Counted from the stretch's first letter, positions 45,351 through 55,927 are shown. The stretch: DNA of 64,000 nucleotides from Arthrobacter crystallopoietes (GCF_002849715.1 NZ_CP018863.1:2046001-2110000), one strand, 5' to 3'. Translations and numbers: made by a program. Notes: a model not told the origin generated them from the sequence alone.

Positions 45351-46127
45351 GTGGAGATTGCCAATTCCGTTGCGCTCGTGACCGGGGGTGCGTCCGGCCT
45401 GGGAGCTGCCACCGCCCGCCGCTTGTACGACGCCGGTGCCTCCGTGGTGCTCGTTGACCTTCCGGGATCCGCAGGGGCTGAGTATGCGGCGGAACTGGGG
45501 GAGCGGGCCGTCTTCGCGCCGGCCGACGTGACCAGCGAAGAGGACGTGCAGGCGGCGGTCGATGCGGCCGTTTCGCTCGGCCCGCTGCGCGTCGTCGTCA
45601 ATTGTGCCGGAGTCGCCACCCCGGGCAAGGTGCTGGGACGCGGCGGCGTGCTGCCGCTGGAAAACTTCAGCAAGGTAGTGCAGATCAACCTCGTCGGCAC
45701 CTTCAACGTGATCCGCCTGGCCGCCGCCGCCATGGCCGAAACGGAACCGGTCAGCACGGAACTCGGCGGGCCCGAGCGCGGCGTCATCATCAACACCGCG
45801 TCCGTGGCTGCCTTCGACGGGCAGATCGGCCAGCCCGCGTACGCCGCTTCCAAGGGAGCCGTGGCTGCCATGACGCTGCCGATCGCCCGCGAACTGGCGC
45901 GCTCGCTGATCCGCGTGGTCACCATTGCCCCGGGCATCTTCGAGACGCCGATGATGGCCGGACTGCCGCAGGAGGCGCAGGATTCGCTGGGCCAGCAGGT
46001 GCCGCATCCGTCCCGGCTGGGCCGGCCCGCCGAATATGCCAACCTCGCCGCGCACATCATCGACAACGCCATGCTCAACGGGGAAGTCATCCGGCTGGAC
46101 GGCGCCATCCGGATGGCGCCGCGCTGA
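45351..46127 (+). CDS. short-chain dehydrogenase, 3-hydroxyacyl-CoA dehydrogenase type II-like
   Basis: A 258-residue classical SDR. The NAD site is [15 protein letters not shown], then [10 protein letters not shown], and the active site YxxxK is [11 protein letters not shown] with a preceding Ser in [10 protein letters not shown]. The spacing and the [19 protein letters not shown] region resemble HSD10-like 3-hydroxyacyl-CoA dehydrogenases. The GTG start follows AGGAGG. It is 7 bp upstream of an acyl-CoA dehydrogenase, consistent with a beta-oxidation role. Confidence 0.88.
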   Translation: MEIANSVALVTGGASGLGAATARRLYDAGASVVLVDLPGSAGAEYAAELGERAVFAPADVTSEEDVQAAVDAAVSLGPLRVVVNCAGVATPGKVLGRGGVLPLENFSKVVQINLVGTFNVIRLAAAAMAETEPVSTELGGPERGVIINTASVAAFDGQIGQPAYAASKGAVAAMTLPIARELARSLIRVVTIAPGIFETPMMAGLPQEAQDSLGQQVPHPSRLGRPAEYANLAAHIIDNAMLNGEVIRLDGAIRMAPR

Positions 46128-46134
46128 AGCCGGC

Positions 46135-47352
46135 ATGGAGAATATTGTGAACAAAGTGAACATGGCGGACCTGCCGCGGCCGGACTTCTACGGGTTCGAG
46201 TCCCTGCTCAGCGGCCGGGAACGGCTGAAGCTGGCCCAGCTGCGCGAGTTCCTCGCCGCCGAGGTGGAACCGCATGCGGTGGACTGGTGGAACCGCGGCC
46301 GCTTTCCGGCGGAGCTGCTGCCGGGGCTGGCCGGGCTGGAGCTGAGCACGCCGGTCCAGCAGGGCTTCAGCCATCTCTTCGCCGGGCTGGTGATCGCCGA
46401 AATGACCCGGGCCGATACGTCCATCGCCACCTTCTTCATGGTCCACCACGACCTGTTTGTGCAGGCGTTGTACGAGTTCGGCAGCGCGGAGCAGAAGGCA
46501 CGCCTGCTTGAGGACGCCCTGGCGCTGCGCATCACCGGCGCCTTCGCGCTGACCGAACCGGAGCACGGTTCCGATGTGGCCGGCGGCATGGCAACCACGG
46601 CGCGGCGCGAGGGCGGAGACTGGATCCTCAACGGGGCCAAGCGGTGGATCGGCAACGGCACCTTCTGCGACTACATGCTGGTCTGGGCGCGGGAAGAAGA
46701 CACCAACCAGGTGCGCGGCTTCATTGTGGACTCGAAGCTGGAGGGGTTCCGGGCGGAGCGGATCGGCAACAAGATTTCCCTGCGCACGGTGCAGAACGCG
46801 GACATCATTCTGGACAACGTCCGCGTTGCGGAAGCGGACCGGTTCGCCGGGATCAGCAGCTTCGACGACACCAAACATCTCCTGCGCGGCTCGCGCATCA
46901 TGGTGGGCTGGCAGGCCGTCGGCCAGCAGCTCGCGGCCTACGAGGTGGCCCGGCGGTATGCGCTCGAACGCGAGCAGTTCGGCCGCCCGATCGCCGGCTT
47001 CCAGCTGATCCAGGACCAGCTGGTGCGGATGCTCGGCAATGCCACGGCGTCGCTGGGCATGCTGGCCCGGGTCGCCCAGCTGCAGGAGGAGACCCATGCC
47101 GGCCCGCAGGGCATCCGGCACAGCGGGGCCGACATGGCACAGGCCGCGCTGGCCAAGTCCTATACCTCGGCGCGGATGCGTGAAACCGTCTCGCTGGGGC
47201 GGTCCATTCTCGGCGGAAACGGGATCGTGACCGATTACCTGATGGCCAAGATCTTCTCCGACGCCGAAGCGATCTACACCTACGAGGGCTCGTACGAGAT
47301 CAACAGCCTGATTGTGGGCCGGGCAGTGACGGGGATATCCGCGATTGCCTGA
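46135..47352 (+). CDS. acyl-CoA dehydrogenase (glutaryl-CoA-dehydrogenase-like)
   Basis: A 405-residue flavoprotein. FAD/substrate features are ITGAFALTEPEHGSDVAGGM, the NGAKRWIGNGTFCDYMLVW strand and YALEREQFGRPIAGFQLIQDQL. The catalytic Glu lies in the YEGSYEINSLIVGRAVTG block, at the position and context of glutaryl-CoA dehydrogenase (YEGTHDI...). It dehydrogenates or decarboxylates an acyl-CoA; electrons go to ETF. Start ATG 46135 is used, though GTG 46147 after GGAGAA is possible. Its end is 5 bp from the convergent DUF1684 gene. Confidence 0.9.
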   Translation: MENIVNKVNMADLPRPDFYGFESLLSGRERLKLAQLREFLAAEVEPHAVDWWNRGRFPAELLPGLAGLELSTPVQQGFSHLFAGLVIAEMTRADTSIATFFMVHHDLFVQALYEFGSAEQKARLLEDALALRITGAFALTEPEHGSDVAGGMATTARREGGDWILNGAKRWIGNGTFCDYMLVWAREEDTNQVRGFIVDSKLEGFRAERIGNKISLRTVQNADIILDNVRVAEADRFAGISSFDDTKHLLRGSRIMVGWQAVGQQLAAYEVARRYALEREQFGRPIAGFQLIQDQLVRMLGNATASLGMLARVAQLQEETHAGPQGIRHSGADMAQAALAKSYTSARMRETVSLGRSILGGNGIVTDYLMAKIFSDAEAIYTYEGSYEINSLIVGRAVTGISAIA

Positions 47353-47357
47353 GCCGG

Positions 47358-48176
47358 TCAGGCCGGCAGTTTCTCCCCGGCGCTGACGGCGAAGGGCAGC
47401 TGGTTCGCCGCCACCGGCGCCGGGCAGACCGCGTACCCGGTGAAGGCAAACGGGTAGTTCTGCGCGCGGTTGAAATCCAGCAGTACCGTACCGTCCAGCG
47501 CAGGCGGCGGCAGGTCGAGGAAGCGCCAGTCTGCCGTACCAAGTCCATTGGTCGCGTCGTGGAAGGTCACCCGCAGTGCGCCCGTGCCCGGTTCGAATTC
47601 GGCCAGCAGCCGGTAGTTTGAGGCCTGGTGGTTGAAAGTGATCTCGCCGGCCAGCACTGCAGCGAGCGAGGTATCGCTGCGGGCCGTGGCGATCCGTGCG
47701 ACCTGGGGCGAGCCAAAGGGAACATAGCTGCCCTTGATGATCCAGTCGGGATCGAAGTCGAAGACCGGCACGCCGCTGAAATTCTGCTGTGCCGGCGTGG
47801 AGGCGGCTCGCGTGCGGATGAGATAGCGGCCGTCCCGCCTGGCCAGCTCCACTGCCACCGCTTCCGGACCGCCGCACCAGCGCACCCACATTTTCTGGCC
47901 GCGCTCGGCCACCGTCTGGGTGAGGATCCCGCGGACCGGTGTGCCGCCGTCGTACATCCTGAAGCCATCCGAGGCACCGGCGTTCAGGGCCGCCACCGCG
48001 CGGTCGGCGCTCCACAATCCGGGGACAAGGTCGACGGCGGACGGTTCGGTGGCGAGCCACTGGAACGAGGTGAGGGTCAGGAGCCCGAAATCCTCGGCCA
48101 AGGCATCGTTGCGCTGTCTGTGCCAGGCACCGAACTCCGCTTCGGCCGTAGTGACCTCGTTTTCCAGGCTGGTCAT
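47358..48176 (-). CDS. DUF1684 family protein
   Basis: A 272-residue protein of the DUF1684 family: FGLLTLTSFQWL near the N-terminus, IATARSDTSLAAVLAGEITF-like middle, VTFHDATNGLGTADWRFLDLP and the C-terminal LDFNRAQNYPFAFTGYAVCP ending AGEKLPA. The family is common in actinobacteria; its reaction is unknown. No signal peptide. Confidence 0.87.
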   Translation of the reverse strand: MTSLENEVTTAEAEFGAWHRQRNDALAEDFGLLTLTSFQWLATEPSAVDLVPGLWSADRAVAALNAGASDGFRMYDGGTPVRGILTQTVAERGQKMWVRWCGGPEAVAVELARRDGRYLIRTRAASTPAQQNFSGVPVFDFDPDWIIKGSYVPFGSPQVARIATARSDTSLAAVLAGEITFNHQASNYRLLAEFEPGTGALRVTFHDATNGLGTADWRFLDLPPPALDGTVLLDFNRAQNYPFAFTGYAVCPAPVAANQLPFAVSAGEKLPA

Positions 48177-48319
48177 TGCGCTCCTTGGGGCTGGCTGAGG
48201 CTGTCACCGCCCACCCGGGGCTGTATCAGCACAGTCTGCCCCTGGGCCTGCCACAAGACAAGCCGCACCGGACGAACGGGGAGGTTACCTGAGGCAGTGC
48301 CGGGCGCTAGCCTAGGTCC

Positions 48320-48706
48320 ATGATCACTTCCGTGCACACGCTGATCTACTCCGATGATCCAACGGCTACCCGGGCGTTCCTGCGCGACGTACTGCAGTGG
48401 CCCTCGGTTCCCGACGCCGGCTCGGGCGATGACTGGCTGATTTTCAAGACTGGTCCGAGCGAACTGGGCGTGCATCCGACCAGCGGCGTCTGGGAAGGCG
48501 AGGAGTTTTCCGCCCCGCGCCACCACCAGATCGCCCTGATGTGCGACGATCTGGCGGTCACCATGTCCGAACTGGAAAGCCGCGGCGCGGGCTTCAGCTC
48601 AGAGTCAACGGACATGGGCTTCGGCACGGGCGCGATGCTGCAGGTGCCCGGCGCCGACGACATCCTGCTGTACCAGCCTTCGCACGCACCCGCGTTCAAT
48701 CTGTAG
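48320..48706 (+). CDS. VOC-fold protein
   Basis: A 128-residue single glyoxalase/bleomycin-resistance-type protein: SVHTLIYSDDPTATRAFLRDVLQWP, LGVHPTSG, HHQIALMCDDLAVTMSELESRGA and the closing strand DILLYQPSHAPAF. His22-type and Glu ligands are partly present. The role is unassigned. It precedes the PEP carboxylase gene by 28 bp. Confidence 0.86.
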   Translation: MITSVHTLIYSDDPTATRAFLRDVLQWPSVPDAGSGDDWLIFKTGPSELGVHPTSGVWEGEEFSAPRHHQIALMCDDLAVTMSELESRGAGFSSESTDMGFGTGAMLQVPGADDILLYQPSHAPAFNL

Positions 48707-48734
48707 GGCCGGTTGATGGCACAGGAGGGTTTTG

Positions 48735-51524
48735 ATGCCTGAAGGCGATCTCGATGCCAGGCTGCGTGCGGACGTCCGGCGGGTCAGCACGCTGCTGGGC
48801 CAATCGCTGGTGCGCCAGCACGGCCCGGAGCTGTTGGATCTGGTGGAGCAGGTACGGCTGCTGACGAAAGAGTCGAAAGAAGCGGCCCGCGGGGGCGGGG
48901 AGGCCAGCGGGCCATGGACAGCCCGGGACGTGGCGGACCAAGTGCGTGAATTGCTCGCGGGGCTGCCTACCGTCCAGGCGACGCAGCTGGTGCGCGCCTT
49001 CGCCTTCTACTTCCATTTGGCCAATGCAGCCGAGCAGGTCCACCGCGTCCGGACCCTGCGGACCCGGCCGGAACAGGACGGCTGGCTGGCCAAGGCGGTG
49101 GCGGACGTGGCCGCGAAGGCTGGTCCGGCAATGCTGCAGGAGGCCGTGGACGCGCTGGATGTGCGGCCGGTCTTCACAGCGCATCCTACTGAGGCATCGC
49201 GCCGTTCTGTGCTGGATAAGCTGCGCAAGCTCTCCGATGTGCTGGCGGTGCGGACCGCCGAGGACAGCGTGGCCAGACGGCGGCAGGACCGCATGCTGGC
49301 GGAAATCATCGACCAGATGTGGCAGACGGACGAGCTGCGGCAAGTGCGGCCCAGCCCGGTGGACGAGGCCCGCAACGCGCTCTACTACCTCGACAACATT
49401 TTCCGCGGCGCGGTGCCGGAACTGCTGGCCGAACTCGAGGAACTGCTGGACGGCCACGGCGCCGCACTGTCGGCCGAGCGCTCGCCGCTGCGGTTCGGCA
49501 GTTGGATCGGCGGCGACCGGGACGGCAACCCGAACGTCACCGCCGACGTGACGCGGGAGATCCTCGCCCTGCAGAACCAGCACGCCGTGCGGATCGGGAT
49601 CGAGCAGGTGGACGAGCTGATCTCGGTGCTCTCCAACTCCACGGCGCTCGCCGAAGCGGAGCCGGAGCTGCTGGAATCGATTCAGCAGGACCTGGAAAAG
49701 CTGCCCGGGCTGGATAAGCGCGTGCTCGTGCTGAACGCGCAGGAGCCGTACCGCCTGAAACTGACCTGCATCAAGGCGAAATTGATGAACACTTCCGCCC
49801 GCGTGCGGAACGGGACCGCCCACCAGCCCGGGCGGGACTACGCCTCCGCTGCAGAAGTGCTGGACGAGCTGGGGCTGCTGGAACGATCGCTGCGCGCCCA
49901 CGGGGCCTCGCTGGCGGCGGATGGAGCGCTGGCGCGGGTGCGGCGGATCATGTCCGCCGTCGGCCTGAACCTGGCCACGCTGGATGTCCGCGAGCATGCC
50001 GAGCGGCACCACGCCGTCGTCGGTGTGTTGATCGACCGGCTGGGCGAACTCCCCGGATGTTATGCGGACCTGGAGCGGGCGGAGCGCCAGGCGGTGCTGT
50101 CGAAGGAGCTGGCTTCACGCCGGCCGCTGGCGCCGGTGCCGGCTCCGCTGGCAGGCGAGGAAGCCAAGACGTACGCGGTGTTCGGCGAAATCCAGCGGGC
50201 GCTGGAGACCTACGGTTCGAACGTGGTGGAGACCTACATTGTGTCGATGACCCGCGGACCCGACGACGTGCTGGCCGCCGCGGTGCTGGCGCGGGAAGCC
50301 GGCCTGCTGCGGCTGCACGGCGGGGACGCGTTTGCGCGCATCGGCTTCGCGCCGCTGCTGGAAACCGTGGAGGAGCTACGCCGGTCCGGGCGGATTCTGG
50401 ATGGGCTGCTATCGGATCCGCAGTACCGGGAGATTGTCCGGCTCCGCGGCGACGTGCAGGAAGTCATGCTCGGGTACTCGGATTCGAACAAGGAATCCGG
50501 TGTGCTGACCAGCCTCTGGGAAATCCACCAGACACAGCGGGTCCTGCGCGACGTCGCTGCCAAGCATGGGGTCCGGCTGCGGCTCTTCCACGGCCGGGGT
50601 GGCTCCGTGGGGCGCGGCGGCGGGCCAACCTACGACGCCATCCTGGCCCAGCCGAACGGAGTGCTGGAAGGCGAAATCAAGTTCACCGAACAGGGCGAAG
50701 TCATTTCGGACAAGTACTCGCTCCAGCCGCTGGCACGGGAGAACCTGGAACTGTCGCTGGCAGCCGTGCTGGAAGGCTCTGCGCTGCACCGGGAGCCGCG
50801 CACCTCCGCCGGCGAGCGCCATCGCTACGGCAAAGTGATGGCAACCGTCTCCGATGCGTCCTTCCGCTGCTATCGGGAGCTGATTGAAGATCCGGACCTG
50901 CCGGAGTATTTCTTCACCTCGACGCCGGTGGAGCAGCTGGGTTCGCTGAAGATCGGCTCGCGACCTTCAATGCGGCCGGATTCAGGGGCCGGTCTAGAAG
51001 GTCTGCGCGCCATCCCGTGGGTTTTCGGCTGGACGCAGTCCCGGCAGATCGTGCCCGGCTGGTACGGCGTCGGTTCCGGGCTGAAGGCGGCGCGGGAGGC
51101 GGGCCATGGGGAGGTGCTGCAGGAGATGGCGGACCGGTGGCACTTTTTCCAGACCGTGGTCTCCAATGTGGAAATGACCTTGGTCAAGACGGACCTGGAC
51201 ATCGCCGCGCACTATGTAGCCACGCTGGTGCCGGCCCGGCTGCAGCACCTGTTCGACCGGATCCGCGAAGAGTTCGAGCTCACGGTGTCCGAGGTCCGGC
51301 GCCTCACCGGCGAAGTGCGGCTGCTGGACAACCAGCCGGTGCTCAAAAAGTCGTTGGAAGTGCGGGACCAGTACCTGGATCCGATCTCCTACATGCAGGT
51401 GGAACTGCTGCGCAGGCTGCGCGCGAACGGGACCTCGGGCGGCGGCGCACCGGATGAAAGCCTGCAGCGGGCCATGCTGATCACGGTCAACGGCGTGGCG
51501 GCTGGCCTGCGCAACACCGGCTAA
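48735..51524 (+). CDS. ppc: phosphoenolpyruvate carboxylase
   Basis: A 929-residue enzyme that carboxylates PEP to oxaloacetate, refilling the TCA cycle. The catalytic His150 is in [15 protein letters not shown]. The [10 protein letters not shown] block, the [14 protein letters not shown] flexible loop and the C-terminal inhibitor-site region ending RNTG are all present. Its length is normal. The ATG is preceded by AGGAGGG; a TTG one codon upstream is less likely. The gene looks intact and monocistronic, immediately before the cre-like cluster. Confidence 0.96.
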   Translation: MPEGDLDARLRADVRRVSTLLGQSLVRQHGPELLDLVEQVRLLTKESKEAARGGGEASGPWTARDVADQVRELLAGLPTVQATQLVRAFAFYFHLANAAEQVHRVRTLRTRPEQDGWLAKAVADVAAKAGPAMLQEAVDALDVRPVFTAHPTEASRRSVLDKLRKLSDVLAVRTAEDSVARRRQDRMLAEIIDQMWQTDELRQVRPSPVDEARNALYYLDNIFRGAVPELLAELEELLDGHGAALSAERSPLRFGSWIGGDRDGNPNVTADVTREILALQNQHAVRIGIEQVDELISVLSNSTALAEAEPELLESIQQDLEKLPGLDKRVLVLNAQEPYRLKLTCIKAKLMNTSARVRNGTAHQPGRDYASAAEVLDELGLLERSLRAHGASLAADGALARVRRIMSAVGLNLATLDVREHAERHHAVVGVLIDRLGELPGCYADLERAERQAVLSKELASRRPLAPVPAPLAGEEAKTYAVFGEIQRALETYGSNVVETYIVSMTRGPDDVLAAAVLAREAGLLRLHGGDAFARIGFAPLLETVEELRRSGRILDGLLSDPQYREIVRLRGDVQEVMLGYSDSNKESGVLTSLWEIHQTQRVLRDVAAKHGVRLRLFHGRGGSVGRGGGPTYDAILAQPNGVLEGEIKFTEQGEVISDKYSLQPLARENLELSLAAVLEGSALHREPRTSAGERHRYGKVMATVSDASFRCYRELIEDPDLPEYFFTSTPVEQLGSLKIGSRPSMRPDSGAGLEGLRAIPWVFGWTQSRQIVPGWYGVGSGLKAAREAGHGEVLQEMADRWHFFQTVVSNVEMTLVKTDLDIAAHYVATLVPARLQHLFDRIREEFELTVSEVRRLTGEVRLLDNQPVLKKSLEVRDQYLDPISYMQVELLRRLRANGTSGGGAPDESLQRAMLITVNGVAAGLRNTG

Positions 51525-51640
51525 GGCTGGCGGCAGACGCCGTAACCACGCCGCCGGGCAGGAAGAGGACGTCGGCGACGCTTCCGGCCAGCGGAAACCG
51601 ATTGTTGCCACGGCCATGGCGGCTGGTCCACGGTGGGAAG

Positions 51641-52327
51641 ATGACCAAGTTCCTGCCTTCCGCCAACCAGTACGGCCACGACGTCACCGGCGCCATTGCG
51701 GCAAATCCCGATGGCGTAATCGCACTGGGCCCGGTCCTCGCCGGGATCTGGGAGCTGGCGGCACCCTTGCTGGCCGTCCGCGACAACGACGCGCACACCC
51801 TCTACGCCTTCGGCCTGGCCCACGCCTTACTGGACTTGCACGCAGAGGCGGATGCCGACGTCGTTCTTCCGGCGATCATGCTGCACGACATTGGCTGGTC
51901 ACAGGTGCCCCCGGACGAGGTGCTCTCCGCAATTGCTCCCGGCGGCGGGCGGCCAGATCTGGTGCTGCTCCATGAGAAGGAAGGTGCCCGCCTGGCCGCG
52001 GACATTCTGGCCGAGGTCCACTACGACGCCGCCAAGGTGCCGGCGATTCTGCAGATCATCGACGGGCACGACTCGCGGCGCCAGGCCCTCTCGATCGAGG
52101 ACGCCATTGTGAAGGACTCAGACAAGACGTGGCGGTTGAGCCCGCACGGCATCGACACCGTGATGGACTGGTTCGGCCTGGAGCGGAAGCAGGCCGTTCG
52201 TCTGTGCAGCCAGCGGGTCCACGGTCACCTATTCACCGAAGAGGCGAAAGCCATGGCGCGGGCGTTGTCGGCGCTGGAATCGGTGACCCTGTGGCCGCAA
52301 CGGCGTGCCCTGCTCGGGGAAGGCTAG
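51641..52327 (+). CDS. HD-domain phosphohydrolase 1 (CreD-like)
   Basis: A 228-residue HD-superfamily protein. The metal-binding His-Asp pair is in AIMLHDIGWSQVP (His82, Asp83), with an upstream helix AHTLYAFGLAHAL and the second site in QIIDGHDSRRQALSIEDAIVKDSDKTWR. It is clearly paralogous to the HD protein at 60408-61184 (shared LHDxGW, IIDGHD, ED(A)xVxD(A/S)D blocks). In the cre pathway the HD enzyme CreD removes phosphate from 4-hydroxybenzyl phosphate. This copy may handle a different phosphorylated intermediate. The start ATG is used because the in-frame upstream extension (51602) lacks homology. Confidence 0.82.
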   Translation: MTKFLPSANQYGHDVTGAIAANPDGVIALGPVLAGIWELAAPLLAVRDNDAHTLYAFGLAHALLDLHAEADADVVLPAIMLHDIGWSQVPPDEVLSAIAPGGGRPDLVLLHEKEGARLAADILAEVHYDAAKVPAILQIIDGHDSRRQALSIEDAIVKDSDKTWRLSPHGIDTVMDWFGLERKQAVRLCSQRVHGHLFTEEAKAMARALSALESVTLWPQRRALLGEG

Positions 52328-52434
52328 ACTCGGTTTCGGCCGGCGGAAGCGGCCGCACTGGACCGGACGGACGGTCAATAGCCGGACTTGATCCGCAATT
52401 GGTGGGCCGAGGGCAGCCGGAGGAGGAGGCAACG

Positions 52435-53220
52435 ATGGCGGGCGGGAGCCGCGACGCGGGACGGTCCGTGACCTCCAAGGTGCTTGCCATCCTCGAGGCC
52501 TTCGAAAAGGCCCGCGGATCGCTCAGCCTCACAGAGATTTCCGAGGGATCTGGCCTGCCGCTGAGCACCACCCACCGGCTGGTCGCCGAGCTGACCGATT
52601 GGGGATTTCTCTCGCGTGGAGCCAACGGCCGCTACCAGCTGGGCATCCGGCTGTGGGAGCTGGCGCAGAACGCAGGACGGCAACTGCGCGAGGCCGCGCG
52701 ACCGTTCGTCCAGGACTTGTTCTCGCTCACCGGTGAGACATCCCAGCTCGCGGTCCGCGAGGGGCACGAAGTGCTTTACATCGAGCGCATTTACGGAACG
52801 AAACGTGTCCCGCGGGCTTCACGGGTCGGCGGACGGCTGCCCATGCACGCGACCGCCGTCGGCAAGGTGATCCTGGCCTTCGAGGAGGAGTGGGTCCGCA
52901 TCGCCTACCTGAACCGCGAGCTGGAGCGCGCCACTGCCCATACACATATCCACGCCGGGCGGCTGGCCAAGGAGCTCGACACCATCCGCGAGCAGGGCTT
53001 CGCCACCACGATGGAGGAAGTTCGGCTTGGCTCCTGCTCGATCGCCGTGCCGGTTTTCCACACCGGCGCCATCGGGGCCGGTCTGGGGCTTGTGCTGCCG
53101 ACAGCGCAGGCAGCCACCATGAACCGGCACCTGCCGGTGCTCAAAGGCGTCTCGCTGCAGATTGAACGCGCCACTGCCCACATCCCGCTCGAAACGCTGC
53201 TAGGCAGCCACCGCAAGTAA
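52435..53220 (+). CDS. IclR-family transcriptional regulator of the cre-like cluster
   Basis: A 261-residue IclR protein. The N-terminal winged helix (residues about 13-70) reads VTSKVLAILEAFEKARGSLSLTEIS and LPLSTTHRLVAELTDWGFL. The C-terminal effector domain has GGRLPMHATAVGKVILAF and GFATTMEEVRLGSCSIAVPVFHTG. The ATG follows GGAGGAGG. A perfect IclR-style palindrome lies 53 bp downstream of its stop and about 103 bp before the P450 start, so it probably controls the catabolic operon (inference). Confidence 0.9.
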   Translation: MAGGSRDAGRSVTSKVLAILEAFEKARGSLSLTEISEGSGLPLSTTHRLVAELTDWGFLSRGANGRYQLGIRLWELAQNAGRQLREAARPFVQDLFSLTGETSQLAVREGHEVLYIERIYGTKRVPRASRVGGRLPMHATAVGKVILAFEEEWVRIAYLNRELERATAHTHIHAGRLAKELDTIREQGFATTMEEVRLGSCSIAVPVFHTGAIGAGLGLVLPTAQAATMNRHLPVLKGVSLQIERATAHIPLETLLGSHRK

Positions 53221-53272
53221 ACGCAGCCGCCCGCAGGCAGGGAACCTGGCCGCCGTCGTCGTTCAATTCGGT

Positions 53273-53287
53273 TTCCACTGAGTGGAA
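53273..53287. promoter_or_regulatory. candidate IclR operator
   Basis: TTCCACT-G-AGTGGAA is a perfect 7-bp inverted repeat with a 1-nt centre, typical of IclR-family sites, in the 169-bp gap between the iclR and P450 genes. Confidence 0.75.
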
Positions 53288-53389
53288 GACGGTGATGTGC
53301 GCCATGGGGTGATCTGGACAACACTGGTGTGAACGAACCCGTTGGATGGCCCAGCAGCCGCCAACGGGAACCAACCCCAAGGAGAACAG

Positions 53390-54667
53390 ATGTCACCCTC
53401 GACGGAAACGGCGGCCCGTTGCCCGTTCGGCCACGGAGCCGAGGCACCTGCCGGGCACCACGGCTACGAACCGTTCCAGATGAAGGATCCGTTCCCTGCC
53501 TATGCGGAACTGCGGGCCGAGCAGCCGGTCATGTTCGATGAGCGCATCGGCTACTACGTGGTTTCCCGCTACGACGACATCAAGGCAGTCTTCGAGGACT
53601 GGGAGACCTTTTCCAGCGAAAACGCACAGGCCCCGGTCCGCGAGCGTGGCCCGGCTGCGAAGAAGATCATGGAAGAGGGCGGCTTCACCGCGTACTCGGG
53701 GCTCTCGGCACGGCGTCCGCCGGAGCACACCCGTATCCGCTCGGTAGTGCAAAAAGCTTTCACACCCCGCCGCTATAAGGCGCTGGAGCCTTTCATCCGC
53801 CAGAACGTAGTGGACCTGGTGGAGCAGATGCTGGCCCGGCCGGAGCGCACCGGCGACCTGGTGAAGGACCTGGCCTACGATGTCCCGACGATCACTATCC
53901 TCACGCTGATCGGCGCCGATGTCAGCCAGGTGGATCAGTTCAAGCGTTGGAGCGATTCCCGTGCGGCGATGACCTGGGGCGACCTGAGTGATGACGAGCA
54001 GGTCCCGCATGCGCACAATCTGGTGGAGTACTGGCAGGAATGCCTGCGTCTGGTCCGGGTCGCCCATGAGGAAGGCGGCGACAACCTCACCGCCGACCTC
54101 GTGCGTGCGCAGAACGAGGGCGCGGAGATCTCCGACCACGAGATCGCGTCCGTCCTCTACAGCCTGCTTTTCGCCGGCCACGAAACCACCACTACGCTGA
54201 TCGCCAACTCGTTGCGCGTGCTGCTGGCCCGCCCGGAACAGTGGGCGATGCTGGTCGAGGAGCCGAAGAAGATCCCCGGCGCCATCGACGAGGTGCTGCG
54301 CTATGCCGGCTCGATTGTCGGCTGGCGGCGCAAGGCACTCAAAGACACCGAGGTCGGCGGGGTGAAGATCGAAGAAGGCGGGCAGCTGCTGTTGCTGATG
54401 GGCTCGGCGAACCGCGAAGAGGGCAAATTCGAGAACGGCGAGGACATCGACATCTCCCGCCCCAACGCCCGCGAGCACCTGTCCTTCGGCTTCGGCATCC
54501 ACTACTGCCTGGGCAACATGCTGGCCAAGCTGCAGGCCAAGATCGCCCTCGAGGAAGTCGCCCGGCTTGCCCCGAACCTCAAACTGCAGGATCCCGAGAA
54601 CATCGCGTTCCGCGAAAACCTCTCCTTCCGGGTCCCCGAAACCGTTCCAGTCAGCTGGGAGGCATAA
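53390..54667 (+). CDS. cytochrome P450 (CreJ-like)
   Basis: A 425-residue class I bacterial P450. The I-helix O2-binding motif is AGHETTT (262-268), the K-helix ExxR is EVLR (301-304), and the haem loop FGFGIHYCLG has Cys373. The ATG at 53390 follows AAGGAG. In the cre system the P450 CreJ hydroxylates the para-alkyl group of a phosphorylated phenol, using ferredoxin CreF and reductase CreE; homologues of both follow at 58751 and 59071. The operon neighbourhood, not the P450 sequence alone, supports that role. Confidence 0.93.
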   Translation: MSPSTETAARCPFGHGAEAPAGHHGYEPFQMKDPFPAYAELRAEQPVMFDERIGYYVVSRYDDIKAVFEDWETFSSENAQAPVRERGPAAKKIMEEGGFTAYSGLSARRPPEHTRIRSVVQKAFTPRRYKALEPFIRQNVVDLVEQMLARPERTGDLVKDLAYDVPTITILTLIGADVSQVDQFKRWSDSRAAMTWGDLSDDEQVPHAHNLVEYWQECLRLVRVAHEEGGDNLTADLVRAQNEGAEISDHEIASVLYSLLFAGHETTTTLIANSLRVLLARPEQWAMLVEEPKKIPGAIDEVLRYAGSIVGWRRKALKDTEVGGVKIEEGGQLLLLMGSANREEGKFENGEDIDISRPNAREHLSFGFGIHYCLGNMLAKLQAKIALEEVARLAPNLKLQDPENIAFRENLSFRVPETVPVSWEA

Positions 54668-54671
54668 GCAC

Positions 54672-55871
54672 GTGGAAAGCAACGAGTACATCCAGTTTTT
54701 CGACGGCGGCCTCGAGCCGAAGCTCGAAACGCTCGGCGGCAAGGGCGCGTCCCTGGTCACCATGACCGACGCCGGCATGCCGGTTCCGCCCGGATTTGTG
54801 GTCACTACCGCCCAGTTTGATGCGTTTATGGCAGAAGCGGGCATCACCCTGCACATCAACGAACTGCTGGCAGGCCTCGATCCCGAAAACGTGGCCCAGG
54901 TAGACAAGGTCTCCGCTGCCATCCGCGAGGACATCTGCTCCCGGCCGGTGCCGGAAGCCATCCGGGCCATGACCATCCAGGCCTACGACTCCCTGATGTC
55001 CCGGTTCGAGACGCCGGTCCCGGTGGCCGTGCGCTCCAGCGCCACGGCCGAGGACCTGCCGGACGCCTCCTTTGCCGGCCAGCAGGATACCTACCTGTGG
55101 CTGGAAGGCGTCAAAGCCGTCACCGAGCACATCCGCCAGTGCTGGGCCTCGCTCTACACCTCACGCGCCATCATCTACCGGCTGAAGAACAACATTCCCG
55201 ACGAGGGACTGTCCATGGCCGTGGTGGTGCAGAAAATGGTTAACTCCAAGGTCTCCGGCGTGGCCATCACCATGGACCCGGCCAACGGGGACCGCTCCAA
55301 GATCACCATCGACTCTTCCTACGGGGTCGGCGAAATGGTGGTCTCGGGCCAGGTCACCCCGGACAACATCGTGCTGGACAAGGTGACGCTTGCGCTCGTG
55401 TCCGAACACCTGGGCGACAAGCACGCCGAACTCGTTCCCGACAGCACCGCACGCGCCCTGGTGGAACGGGAGGTCGATGCCGAGCGACGCGCCCGTCGCA
55501 GTCTGAACGATGAGGAAGCCAAGGCCGTGGCGCAGATGGCCAAGCGGGCCGAGAAGCACTACAAGTGCCCGCAGGACGTGGAATGGGCGCTGGATGCGGA
55601 CCTGCCTGACGGCGAGAACCTGCTGCTGCTGCAGTCCCGCCCCGAAACAGTGCACTCCTCCAAGCCGGCGGTCCCCGCCGCCGCCAGCACCGGCGGATAC
55701 GCCGCAGCCTTCGGCGCCACCGGGACCAAGGCTGGTTCCACCACTACCGGCTCCGCCCCGGCAGCGGGCTCTGCAACAGTTGCCGGTTCCGTCACCAGCT
55801 CCACCGGCACCGCCAGCAGCGGCTTCAGCCTCGGCAGCATCACCGCTTCGCTGCTCAAACCCTCGGTCTGA
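54672..55871 (+). CDS. PEP-synthase-like ATP/PEP-binding subunit (CreH/CreI type)
   Basis: A 399-residue protein made of the N-terminal nucleotide-binding half of PEP synthase/pyruvate phosphate dikinase. GGKGASL is at 22-28, PVPVAVRSSATAEDLPDASFAGQQDT is centred on 115-140, and the domain closes with DVEWALDADLPDGENLLLLQSRPET. Residues about 340-399 are a low-complexity Ala/Ser/Gly/Thr tail that is not part of the fold. It lacks the phosphohistidine and PEP domains, which are on the next gene. Together they should activate a phosphate from ATP for transfer to a phenol (inference from cre homology). The GTG start is 4 nt after the P450 stop. Confidence 0.88.
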   Translation: MESNEYIQFFDGGLEPKLETLGGKGASLVTMTDAGMPVPPGFVVTTAQFDAFMAEAGITLHINELLAGLDPENVAQVDKVSAAIREDICSRPVPEAIRAMTIQAYDSLMSRFETPVPVAVRSSATAEDLPDASFAGQQDTYLWLEGVKAVTEHIRQCWASLYTSRAIIYRLKNNIPDEGLSMAVVVQKMVNSKVSGVAITMDPANGDRSKITIDSSYGVGEMVVSGQVTPDNIVLDKVTLALVSEHLGDKHAELVPDSTARALVEREVDAERRARRSLNDEEAKAVAQMAKRAEKHYKCPQDVEWALDADLPDGENLLLLQSRPETVHSSKPAVPAAASTGGYAAAFGATGTKAGSTTTGSAPAAGSATVAGSVTSSTGTASSGFSLGSITASLLKPSV

Positions 55872-55927
55872 AACCCGCCGCTACCGACCCACAGGCTCAC
55901 CGCCGAGCCACCATCGAAAGGACCGCC

